Assembly: GCA_020345785.1 (NCBI GenBank) | Contig: CP070771.1 | Span: 1,053,750-1,062,036, forward strand | Direction of reading: 5' to 3' | Source: Desulfobacterales bacterium | GTDB taxonomy: Bacteria > Desulfobacterota > Desulfobacteria > Desulfobacterales > JAFDCJ01 | DNA length: 8,287 nucleotides | Translations under genes and position numbers: made by a program | Shown here: positions 1-5,852 of the stretch, one piece after another | How positions within the stretch are numbered: position 1 is the stretch's first letter | Layout of the letters: each line of letters begins with the position of its first letter | Notes under the pieces: model-generated | Told to the model about the DNA's origin: nothing | The model's input: only the letters and a program-made list of their open reading frames with translations | The model's database searches: none

Positions 1-993
1 CCTTTCAATTACCCGGTTGAACTCTATGCCCACAAAGGCGCGGCGGCTTTAGCAGCCGGCAATGCGGTCATTGCCAAACCGCCCAGCGACTGTCCCTTAA
101 CTTTATTAAAGATTGCCGAAATTATGGAGGCGGCCGGTTTGCCCCCAGCCGCGCACCAGATGATTACCGGGCGCGGCGAGCTGATCGGAGAATACCTCGT
201 CAAAGCACCCGGCATTCAAATGGTGACCGTCACCGGCAGCACCTCCGTCGGAATCAAAATTTCAAAATTAGCGGCCGAAACCCTGAAGAAAGTCCACCTC
301 GAACTGGGTGGCAACGATGCCACCATCATCTGTGAAGATGCCGATTTGGAAAAAGCGGCCGATGCCATAATTTTGGGTCGCCTGGCTCGGGGCAACGGGC
401 AGATCTGTTGTGCCGTCAAAAGGGTCTTCGTGGACGCCGGCGTGCTCGAGCACCTGGCTGAAATACTGACCCGCAAAACAAAAAAATTAAAAATGGGCGA
501 TCCGCTCGGTGAAGCCACCGACGTCGGCCCCCTGATTACCGAACAGGCCGCCCGGCAGGTCGAGGAAGTGATCAACGATGCCGTCCGGTCGGGCGCGAAA
601 ATATGGACCGGCGGCAAGCGCGACAAGGCCTTTGTCGAGCCGACCGTTCTAACGGATGTTTCACCGGAAGCCAAACTGTTCCGTGAAGAAACCTTCGGCC
701 CGGTGGTGCCCTTGGTTCCGTTCGAAAAGGTCGATGACGCTGTCAAAATGGCCAATGACAGTCCCTATGGGCTGCAGGCCGCCGTTTTTACCCATGACAT
801 TTCCCGCGCCTTGGACATAGCCCACAAGCTTGAAGTGGGCGGGGTTATCGTTAATTGGTCTTCCGCCGTCAGGGTCGAGAGCCTGCCCTTTGGCGGCGTC
901 AAGCTCAGTGGTCACGGCCGCGAGGGGCTGCATGATACACTCAATGAGATGACGGAACAAAAAACGATCCTGATACACAACGCCTTATCGTAA
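1..993 (+). CDS. NAD(P)-dependent aldehyde dehydrogenase, 5' end outside the window
   Basis: The reading frame is open from base 1 to the TAA at 991-993, giving 330 residues. The family is usually about 470-490 residues, so roughly the first 150 lie outside the window. The frame begins in the cofactor-binding fold with PFNYP, followed by the AGNAVIAKP strand. The catalytic Glu is in ELGGN (window residue 101) and the catalytic Cys is in GQIC (residue 136, followed by a second Cys). EETFGP (about 224-229) and PFGGVKLSGHGREG near the C-terminus are also family hallmarks. The enzyme should oxidise an aldehyde to a carboxylate in the cytoplasm. The C-terminal GGVK-SG-GREG style resembles lactaldehyde/glycolaldehyde or non-phosphorylating glyceraldehyde-3-phosphate dehydrogenases, but the substrate cannot be fixed. 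It lies 26 bp upstream of a sugar ABC ATPase on the same strand, which suggests oxidation of an aldehyde made from the imported compound. Confidence 0.95.
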   Translation, partial: PFNYPVELYAHKGAAALAAGNAVIAKPPSDCPLTLLKIAEIMEAAGLPPAAHQMITGRGELIGEYLVKAPGIQMVTVTGSTSVGIKISKLAAETLKKVHLELGGNDATIICEDADLEKAADAIILGRLARGNGQICCAVKRVFVDAGVLEHLAEILTRKTKKLKMGDPLGEATDVGPLITEQAARQVEEVINDAVRSGAKIWTGGKRDKAFVEPTVLTDVSPEAKLFREETFGPVVPLVPFEKVDDAVKMANDSPYGLQAAVFTHDISRALDIAHKLEVGGVIVNWSSAVRVESLPFGGVKLSGHGREGLHDTLNEMTEQKTILIHNALS

Positions 994-1019
994 TCGCCTC
1001 CAGGTAAAATGGTGCATCG

Positions 1020-2528
1020 ATGGGAAATCCTGAATTTTTGCAAATGCGGGGAATCCGCAAGAGCTATGACGGTACTCAGGCTCTTAAAGCCGTAGATTTT
1101 TCGGCCGCCGCAGGAGAAGTTCACGCCATTGTCGGCGAAAATGGGGCCGGCAAATCGACCTTGATGAAAATTCTGGCCGGCGCCATTCAGCCGGATGCCG
1201 GCAATTTCATCCTGGACGGCCAACCCATCCGGCCCCGCACGCCTCACCATGCGTTCGAACTGGGCATCCGCACAGTGTACCAGGAATTCAGCCTCGTTTC
1301 GCATTTAAACGTCACGGAAAACATCCTGCTGGGCCAGATGCCCACGGGCCGGTTAAAATGGTGGGTGGATTGGCCCCGGGCGCATCAACGGGCGCAGGAA
1401 ATTTTTCAGTATCTCGACTTTGGCGGAATTGATGTACGGTCGGCCACGGCCAGCCTCAGCGTTTCCCACCAGCAAATGGTGGAAATTGCCAAGGCCGTCG
1501 CCCGCCAACCCCGCATTTTAATTCTCGATGAACCGTCGGCCGCCCTTTCGCGGGAGGAATTAAAACGTCTCTTCGCCCTTATTCAAAGACTTAAGCGCGA
1601 ATCCACCCTGATCCTTTACATCTCTCATCGGCTGGAGGAAGTATTTGAAATCGCCGACCGGATCACGGTCCTCAAAGACGGCGAAACCGTCGGGACGGTG
1701 CGGCCGGCGGAAACCACTGAAAGCCAGCTGGTTAAAATGATGGTCGGCCGTCCCCTCGAGGCGATTTACCCCCAAAGAAAGACCCGACCCGGTGAGACGC
1801 TGTTGGAAGTGGAGCGTCTAAGCCGGGCGGATGGCTTTGCAGAGATTTCATTTTCAGTGGCCCGCGGCGAAATCTTGGGCTTTTTCGGCCTCGTCGGCAG
1901 CGGCCGCTCGGCGGTTGCCCGCTGCCTATTTGCAGCCGAACGACCGACTTCCGGCAGCATCCGCATGCAAGGCCGGTTGATTAAGCCGAAATCACCCAAT
2001 GATGCCGTTAGGGCAGGCATTGCGCTTCTAACCGAGGATCGCAAACGCGACGGTTTGGTCTTGAGCTGCTCCATAGCGGACAATGCCTGTCTTGCGACCC
2101 TGGACAGCGTCAGCCGTTTCACGTTCATCAGCCGCCGGCAGCAGGAAAATGTGGTGGCAGCCAAGGTCCGGGAGTTGGCTATCCGTCCGGCACGGATTGA
2201 CAAACTGGTTCGTGAACTCAGCGGCGGTAATCAGCAAAAAGTGGTCCTCGCCAAATGGCTTCTTGCCCGGACCAAAGTGTTGATTCTGGACGAGCCGACG
2301 CGGGGGGTGGATGTGGCGACCAAAGTTGAGATTTATCATCTGATCGGCAAGCTTGCCGATGAGGGCGCGGCCATCATCCTGATTTCATCGGAGCTGCCTG
2401 AAATATTGGGCATGAGCAACCGTGTGTTGGTCATGCGGGCGGGACACATGGTCGGCGAGTTTACCAAAGAGCAGGCCAGTGAGGAGAATTTGCTGGCCTG
2501 TGCCACCGGCGTAAATGTTAATACATAG
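1020..2528 (+). CDS. Ribose/galactose-type sugar ABC transporter ATP-binding protein, two NBDs
   Basis: This 502-residue protein has the tandem nucleotide-binding layout of RbsA/MglA/XylG ATPases and the usual length. NBD1 has Walker A GENGAGKST (39-47), the signature LSVSHQQ (from 146), Walker B ILILDEP (Asp170, Glu171) and the H-loop His203. NBD2 has a degenerate Walker A GLVGSGRS (290-297, Arg in place of Lys), an intact LSGGNQQK (from 400) and Walker B LILDEP (Asp424, Glu425). A degenerate second P-loop is normal in this class. The protein should power the permease encoded next. ATG at 1020 is the most upstream start, because an in-frame TAA lies at 1005. No good SD precedes it, only CAGGT 14 bases upstream, so translation may be coupled to the dehydrogenase that ends 26 bp before. 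The imported sugar or polyol cannot be named from this sequence. Confidence 0.96.
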   Translation: MGNPEFLQMRGIRKSYDGTQALKAVDFSAAAGEVHAIVGENGAGKSTLMKILAGAIQPDAGNFILDGQPIRPRTPHHAFELGIRTVYQEFSLVSHLNVTENILLGQMPTGRLKWWVDWPRAHQRAQEIFQYLDFGGIDVRSATASLSVSHQQMVEIAKAVARQPRILILDEPSAALSREELKRLFALIQRLKRESTLILYISHRLEEVFEIADRITVLKDGETVGTVRPAETTESQLVKMMVGRPLEAIYPQRKTRPGETLLEVERLSRADGFAEISFSVARGEILGFFGLVGSGRSAVARCLFAAERPTSGSIRMQGRLIKPKSPNDAVRAGIALLTEDRKRDGLVLSCSIADNACLATLDSVSRFTFISRRQQENVVAAKVRELAIRPARIDKLVRELSGGNQQKVVLAKWLLARTKVLILDEPTRGVDVATKVEIYHLIGKLADEGAAIILISSELPEILGMSNRVLVMRAGHMVGEFTKEQASEENLLACATGVNVNT

Positions 2529-2611
2529 GCGGCGGTCAATCCTCGCGCTTCAGGCCGGTTAGAGTCTTAATTTCTCTTTCGGCTCCGGTTTGTCCCGGTT
2601 AGGAAAGAAGA

Positions 2612-3574
2612 ATGCAAAACCTGGCAGTAAAAACGCTTGGCAGGCGGCAGGATAGAAAGTGGAATTTTCATCTGGCCGATTATGGGTTTATCGCGGCATT
2701 TTTCATTTTGCTGCTGATTGCCACCACCATGACGGATGTCTTTTTTACCCAGCGAAATCTGAGCAATCTTTTCCGGCAGATAGTGACCAACGGCCTGCTC
2801 AGTTTCGGCCAACTCATCGTGATACTCAGCGGCGGCATCGATCTGTCAATCGGTCCGATTGTGGCTTTGGCCGGAATTATGGCAGCCGGTTTGCAGGCCT
2901 ATATGTGGTTTCCCTTTGCGATCATCGTCGCCCTGGCCGTTGGAATGACCGTGGGGGCCCTCAATGGTTTTTTAATTGCACGCTTCAAACTGCAGCCTTT
3001 TATCGTCACTCTGGCGACAATGGGCGCCATTCGAGGAATCGTTTATGTCTACTCGGAAACCCCGAAAGTCCCGGTGGATCCGATGTTTCGTTCGCTGTTG
3101 GGCGGCGGTTTCATCGGACCGGTGCCGGTTCCGGCCCTCATTTTAATCGGCTTTTTTCCATTGGTCTGGATATTTCTCAAACGCACCACACCGGGCCGAG
3201 CGATTGTGGCTATTGGGGGAAACGAAGAAACCGTTAGATTGGCCGGCATCAACGTCAAGGCGCATATCATGTTGGCTTATATCAGTTCAGGTTTCTTTGC
3301 CGGTATTGCCGGGGTTCTGCTGGCCTCGCGTCTCGGAATCGCACAACCCAGCGTCGGCGTTGGATATGAGCTGGATGCGATTGCCGCAGTTGTCATCGGG
3401 GGCGGCATCCTCGGCGGCGGGGGCGGCGGCGCGGTCGGCACCATGGGCGGTGTTCTCGCTCTGGGTCTAATCGATAATTTATTGAACCTTTTCAACGTTC
3501 AGTCTTATTATCAGCAAATATTAAAAGGTCTTCTTATCCTGTTTGCCGTGTTGATGCGCAGAAAGGAAAAATAG
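2612..3574 (+). CDS. Ribose-type sugar ABC transporter permease
   Basis: This 320-residue, highly hydrophobic protein belongs to the RbsC/XylH/AraH permease family (BPD_transp_2 type). Visible landmarks are GGIDLSIGPIVALAG (from about residue 73), the FIVTLATMGAIRGI segment, the cytoplasmic GRAIVAIGGNEETVRLAGI stretch that faces the ATPase, and a C-terminal NLLNLFNVQSYYQQILKG block very like RbsC. Several membrane helices are evident, and length fits the family. The ATG at 2612 has an AGGA/GAAAG purine-rich SD at 2601-2609. It follows the ATPase gene by 83 bp, and that spacer carries two copies of CCGGTTAG (2555-2562 and 2595-2602). One oddity is a run of six Gly (268-273) where RbsC relatives have a Gly-Gly-Lys/Arg-Gly turn. 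The stop is followed by a 355-bp gap before the binding protein. Confidence 0.95.
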   Translation: MQNLAVKTLGRRQDRKWNFHLADYGFIAAFFILLLIATTMTDVFFTQRNLSNLFRQIVTNGLLSFGQLIVILSGGIDLSIGPIVALAGIMAAGLQAYMWFPFAIIVALAVGMTVGALNGFLIARFKLQPFIVTLATMGAIRGIVYVYSETPKVPVDPMFRSLLGGGFIGPVPVPALILIGFFPLVWIFLKRTTPGRAIVAIGGNEETVRLAGINVKAHIMLAYISSGFFAGIAGVLLASRLGIAQPSVGVGYELDAIAAVVIGGGILGGGGGGAVGTMGGVLALGLIDNLLNLFNVQSYYQQILKGLLILFAVLMRRKEK

Positions 3575-3607
3575 TTTCTTAAAAGACAGCTATGCAATGT
3601 TCAATTC

Positions 3608-3622
3608 TCCGCCTCCGGCGGA
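3608..3622. other. Short GC-rich hairpin after the permease gene
   Basis: TCCGCC and GGCGGA form a 6-bp stem around a 3-nt TCC loop, 34 bases after the permease stop. No T-run follows on the + strand, so it is not a textbook intrinsic terminator. It could protect the 3' end of the upstream message or attenuate read-through into the binding-protein gene. Confidence 0.4.
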
Positions 3623-3720
3623 TCCGGTTTGGGGGCTGGTTGCCGAAAAAGAACAATATAGAAAGGAGGACCGCATCCAATACCCGAATTAATTCAACGA
3701 ACGCATGTATCCTTTGAGAA

Positions 3721-3763
3721 AATGAGCTAAAATTTGAAATGAACTAAAATGAGCTAAATTAGC
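3721..3763. repeat. Three AATGARCTAAA direct repeats plus palindrome
   Basis: Near-identical 13-mers lie at 3721-3733 (AATGAGCTAAAAT), 3738-3750 (AATGAACTAAAAT) and 3748-3760 (AATGAGCTAAATT), at steps of 17 and 10 bases. The last copy merges into a perfect 11-bp inverted repeat, GCTAA-A-TTAGC (3753-3763). The 10-base step and the dyad are typical of a regulator binding site. The regulator is unknown. Confidence 0.5.
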
Positions 3764-3810
3764 GGTATTCTGTCAATTTTATAAAAAGAGACAGAGCGAA
3801 CGTTTCCTTG

Positions 3811-3841
3811 ACTTTAGGCAATTTAGATCACTTTAGGTAAT
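3811..3841. promoter_or_regulatory. Direct repeat ACTTTAGGYAAT, possible activator site
   Basis: ACTTTAGGCAAT (3811-3822) and ACTTTAGGTAAT (3830-3841) match at 11 of 12 positions and start 19 bases apart. A further TTTAG lies between them at 3822-3826. The second copy covers the -35 position of the candidate promoter ending at 3861, where the -35 match is poor. That geometry would suit an activator-dependent promoter, but binding is inferred. Confidence 0.4.
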
Positions 3842-3861
3842 CGTTTCGTCCGTATTATAAC
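3832..3861 (+). promoter_or_regulatory. Candidate promoter for the sugar-binding protein
   Basis: TATAAC (3856-3861) matches five of six bases of a sigma-70 -10 box. The best-placed -35, TTTAGG (3832-3837, 18-base spacer), is weak. Transcription would start near 3868 and leave a leader of about 60 nt. An alternative -10, TATAAA, sits at 3780-3785, also without a good -35. Confidence 0.3.
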
Positions 3862-3929
3862 AAGATGCTTAAACAAAGTTAATATGGCAAGGTAGGAATC
3901 GTCATCAACAACAAAAAGGAGGGCTCGTC

Positions 3930-4883
3930 ATGAAGGTAAAAAGCTTATTAACATTGCTTGTGGTTGTCATTGTCCTGGTAGGCTTTTTTCTGCCCGCAGT
4001 TGCTGCCGAAAAACAAATCCGTCTTGGAATGGTCAATTTCTCACAATGCTGCCCATATTTTATCGGCATGTCGAAAGCGGTGGAAGAGGAAGCGGCCGTT
4101 TATCCAAACATAAAGCTGTTTATTACCGATGCGGACGGCGATGCGGCCAAATTGACTTCGGATGTTGAAGATGTCCTGGCCCGCAATGTAGACGGAATCA
4201 TTCTCAGCGGTGCCTGGCTGGAGGCGGCTCCGGCGGCTCTTGATGCCATCAAAAAAGCCGGTGTTCCGGTGGTCATGGTCGACCGGTTTCTGAAGGGCGG
4301 CGCCTATACCAGTTGGGTCGGCCCCGATAATTATGCCATCGGTGTCCAGGACGGTCAGTACATCACCGACAGGCTGGGTGGCAAAGGCGTGCTGATCGTG
4401 CTGCGCGGCGGTCCGGCCGACAACTCCATCGGGCTTGATCGCACCAACGGTATGGTTTCAGTGGTCGAAAAAAGCAGTATCGAAGTTAATAAAGCGCCTA
4501 ACTTCGGCGGCTGGAGCTCCGACGGCGGATTCAAACTCATGGAAGACATGCTGGCCCGCTACCATAAAATTGACGCCGTCTTTTGCGAAAACGACTCCAT
4601 GTGTCTGGGCGCTCAAAAAGCAATCGCCGATGCCGGCCGGAGCAAGGAAATCTTTCTGGTTGGCGTGGATGGAGAGAAGGCGGCCCTGGAAAATATTATG
4701 AAACCGGGCAGCAATTATGCCGCCACGGGCCTGAACAATTCCGATCAAATCGGAAGGGCGGCATTTCATCGGATGATGGCCATTTTGGCCGGCGGAAAAG
4801 CGCCCGAAAAGACCGTTTTGCCTTCGCCGATTATCACCAAGGAAAATGTCGACAAATACTACAATCCCAATAGTGTTTTCTAA
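3930..4883 (+). CDS. Periplasmic sugar-binding protein of the ribose-type ABC importer
   Basis: This 317-residue protein has a clear Sec signal peptide: MKVK, then a hydrophobic core (about 6-21) and AVAA-EK, with likely cleavage after Ala25 or Ala26. The mature part is a Peripla_BP_4/RbsB-type fold of normal length. It begins with IRLGMVNFS, has the PYFIGMSKAVEEEA first helix, the VDGIILSG and GVPVVMVDR strands, and FLVGVDGEKAALE near the second hinge. It should capture the ligand in the periplasm and deliver it to the permease encoded upstream. The start is secure, because AGGAGG (3917-3922) lies 7 bases before the ATG. Four cysteines are unusual for an exported sugar binder: Cys40-Cys41 in the first ligand-contact loop, and Cys219 and Cys225 around the NDxM segment. 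The ligand cannot be named. Confidence 0.95.
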   Translation: MKVKSLLTLLVVVIVLVGFFLPAVAAEKQIRLGMVNFSQCCPYFIGMSKAVEEEAAVYPNIKLFITDADGDAAKLTSDVEDVLARNVDGIILSGAWLEAAPAALDAIKKAGVPVVMVDRFLKGGAYTSWVGPDNYAIGVQDGQYITDRLGGKGVLIVLRGGPADNSIGLDRTNGMVSVVEKSSIEVNKAPNFGGWSSDGGFKLMEDMLARYHKIDAVFCENDSMCLGAQKAIADAGRSKEIFLVGVDGEKAALENIMKPGSNYAATGLNNSDQIGRAAFHRMMAILAGGKAPEKTVLPSPIITKENVDKYYNPNSVF

Positions 4884-4897
4884 ACTCGACTTTATAA

Positions 4898-4938
4898 GGC
4901 GATTCCCTCAGATTATACGTGTTCTGGGGGAACTCGCC
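4898..4938 (+). other. Strong 3' hairpin after the sugar-binding protein gene
   Basis: Bases 4898-4912 pair with 4923-4938 to give 15 base pairs, with one G-T wobble (4908/4927), one bulged C (4933) and a 10-nt loop. The structure starts 14 bases after the binding-protein stop. There is no T-run after it, so by itself it is not an intrinsic terminator. Similar structures after binding-protein genes elsewhere protect the mRNA 3' end and raise expression, and that is the likely role here. Confidence 0.55.
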
Positions 4939-4939
4939 C

Positions 4940-5034
4940 AATTAATCCGCCCTGATAAATAGCCTTTTCAGATTTGGATATGGTTCTTTGGAATTTGAAG
5001 CAACTTGTTTGATCGAAGCCCCGGCGGATTAATT
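4940..5034. repeat. 12-bp perfect inverted repeat
   Basis: AATTAATCCGCC (4940-4951) and GGCGGATTAATT (5023-5034) are exact reverse complements separated by 71 bases. The left arm begins one base after the hairpin at 4898-4938. No target-site duplication flanks the pair and no gene lies inside, so a mobile-element origin is unsupported. A long-range RNA stem or a regulatory dyad are alternatives. Confidence 0.5.
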
Positions 5035-5038
5035 AATT

Positions 5039-5064
5039 TATGCTGCGCATATGTATCTTTTTTT
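5039..5064 (+). terminator. Weak candidate terminator of the sugar-importer transcript
   Basis: TATGC-TGC-GCATA (5039-5051) forms a 5-bp stem-loop, followed six bases later by seven T residues (5058-5064). The stem is short and the gap to the T-run is long, so this is a weak call. It is the best T-tract after the binding-protein gene. Confidence 0.3.
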
Positions 5065-5184
5065 GTTTCCTATAAACCCAACATTCCACAATTCCCACGG
5101 GGCGTAAGCTCTGCGGGCCGGAGTCCAATTGGGGCGAAGCCCTAACTTGTATCAAATGATGCAGAATGGCCATTAACTTTTGCT

Positions 5185-5241
5185 AAAAATGTGCCCAATA
5201 TTCCCCGCAGGCATGCCCTCCGGTCCGGACCGGTTATTGGG
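5185..5241 (-). terminator. Candidate intrinsic terminator of the small minus-strand gene
   Basis: Starting 3 bases after the TGA of the small gene, read on the minus strand, CCCAATA (5241-5235) pairs with TATTGGG (5200-5194). Between them is the perfect 14-bp palindrome CCGGTCCGGACCGG (5220-5233), which can form its own stem, and GGCATGCC (5210-5217). Five T residues follow on the minus strand (5189-5185). The branched shape and the 4-base gap to the T-run make it non-standard. Confidence 0.45.
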
Positions 5242-5243
5242 GT

Positions 5244-5441
5244 TCAGGCCATCAATCCTTGGCGTACGATGTATTCCCATTCATCAAGAAGTTTCTGACG
5301 GTTGTCGACAACCCAATCTTTGCCGTTTAATTCAACCAGTTCACGGATTCGGATGCAAAGTTTTTTCAACTCTTCGGCTGATCCTGGAATCTCGCGGGTA
5401 TTCAAGAGGTCGAATACGTTGTCAAGGGAGAGTTCGTCCAT
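5244..5441 (-). CDS. Small hypothetical protein, 65 aa
   Basis: I do not recognise this protein. It reads MDELSLDNVFDLLNT at the start and ends with DEWEYIVRQGLMA. It is acidic, probably all-helical, with no signal peptide or membrane segment and a single Cys. The ATG at 5441-5439 is preceded by GAGG (5450-5447) at a 5-base spacing. A GTG two codons earlier (5447-5445) is a possible alternative start but would overlap the SD. An in-frame stop lies just upstream. A terminator-like structure follows at once (5185-5241). The composition (many Glu, Leu, Asp and Lys, two Trp, few Cys or Ser) looks like a real soluble protein. The overlapping + strand frame (5180-5479) is rich in Arg, Cys and Pro, as spurious frames are. 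It appears monocistronic. Homologues are needed to confirm it. Confidence 0.6.
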   Translation of the reverse strand: MDELSLDNVFDLLNTREIPGSAEELKKLCIRIRELVELNGKDWVVDNRQKLLDEWEYIVRQGLMA

Positions 5442-5573
5442 GGACACCTCGGCAGTCAGGCGTTAACACTATTCCTTAAGGTTGGCATATCAGGGCCTTT
5501 GACGATGGCCGACCGCTTTGAACTTCCCGGTCAACCGCTGTCCGGTGTTTTGATCAAAAGGCTGCAGAACATA

Positions 5574-5607
5574 AAACCCTGTCTTTCTTTATGGAAAAAC
5601 AGGGTTT
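5574..5607. other. Long hairpin, possible minus-strand terminator or leader structure
   Basis: AAACCCTGT (5574-5582) pairs perfectly with ACAGGGTTT (5599-5607). After one mismatch, TTTC (5584-5587) pairs with GAAA (5594-5597), closing a 6-nt loop. Read on the minus strand, the stem ends in GGGTTTTAT, a short T-tract resembling an intrinsic terminator, but no minus-strand gene lies directly upstream. It would lie about 130 bases before the small gene at 5441. Confidence 0.45.
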
Positions 5608-5686
5608 GGCACAGGTTAACCATCGCATCTCTCTTGTTGCGGGTCTAACATTAATTTTTAATTTAACGCCAATAGCACAGCCGCTT

Positions 5687-5714
5687 TTGACAAGTCAACC
5701 CGCAAGCGTAAATT
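5687..5714 (+). promoter_or_regulatory. Distal candidate promoter of the nitroreductase gene
   Basis: A perfect -35 box TTGACA (5687-5692) is followed after 16 bases by TAAATT (5709-5714), which matches four of six -10 bases. The -35 is part of the dyad TTGAC-AA-GTCAA (5687-5698). If used, the leader would be about 175 nt. Confidence 0.3.
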
Positions 5715-5823
5715 TCCGATCATTGATTTATTCTATCATTGAGAGCCTGGATCTCCAGCCGGGAGTCTTGGGGCGGCGAATGCTTAAATTACGATTGAAA
5801 AAAAACCGATTTTATCTTTTCAA

Positions 5824-5852
5824 TTCACTTGACCATCTAATTTAGATATGAT
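5824..5852 (+). promoter_or_regulatory. Proximal candidate promoter of the nitroreductase gene
   Basis: TTCACT (5824-5829, four of six) and TATGAT (5847-5852, five of six) are separated by exactly 17 bases. Transcription would start near 5859, giving a leader of about 37 nt before the ATG at 5896. The spacer is almost filled by the palindrome at 5835-5847, a classic place for a repressor operator. Confidence 0.5.
5835..5847. promoter_or_regulatory. 13-bp palindrome ATCTAA-T-TTAGAT, operator candidate
   Basis: This is a perfect 6+6 inverted repeat around a central T, lying between the -35 and -10 boxes of the proximal promoter. Its core CTAATTTAG is the exact reverse complement of CTAAATTAG at 3754-3762, upstream of the sugar-binding protein. 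A shared repressor is an inference. Confidence 0.4.

Larger units (their letters stand above)
3575..3929. other. Regulatory leader between permease and binding-protein genes
   Basis: This 355-bp stretch holds no convincing gene. It begins with a short GC-rich hairpin (3608-3622) and then carries an unused SD-like AGGAGG (3664-3669) with no start codon at the right distance. From about 3690 it becomes AT-rich and repeat-dense, with CTAAA-type boxes at 3721-3763 and 3811-3841 and a candidate promoter ending at 3861. The layout suggests independent control of the binding protein, which importers usually make in excess over their membrane parts. That role is an inference. Confidence 0.6.
4884..5243. 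other. Non-coding gap rich in inverted repeats
   Basis: I see no protein gene here. The stretch holds the strong hairpin at 4898-4938, a 12-bp inverted repeat (4940-5034), a weak terminator-like site (5039-5064), a small 7-bp stem-loop TTGGGGC-GAA-GCCCTAA (5129-5145) and the terminator-like structure of the minus-strand gene (5185-5241). A structured non-coding RNA is possible but not shown. Confidence 0.5.

Noticed and set aside
216..755. 179-codon minus-strand frame
   Set aside because: It lies wholly inside the aldehyde dehydrogenase, is Ser/Arg/Pro-rich and resembles no family.
1887..1910. Inactivated second P-loop in the sugar ATPase
   Set aside because: A degenerate second Walker A with Arg is normal for the RbsA/MglA class and is not a sign of decay.
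3721..3841. CRISPR-like array
   Set aside because: Repeats are only 12-13 bp, partly overlapping, with irregular spacing and no unique spacers.
4940..5034. Miniature transposable element (MITE)
   Set aside because: The perfect arms are present, but there is no target-site duplication and no second copy in the window.
5098..5145. tRNA-like or structured RNA gene
   Set aside because: There are two small stem-loops with GGGGCG-AAGC themes, but no cloverleaf, T-loop or CCA end.
5180..5479. 99-codon + strand frame over the small gene
   Set aside because: Its composition is Arg/Cys/Pro-rich. The minus-strand frame has a better SD, terminator and composition.
5591..5845. 84-codon + strand frame upstream of the nitroreductase
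   Set aside because: The ATG falls in the loop of a hairpin, has no SD, and the frame crosses both candidate promoters.
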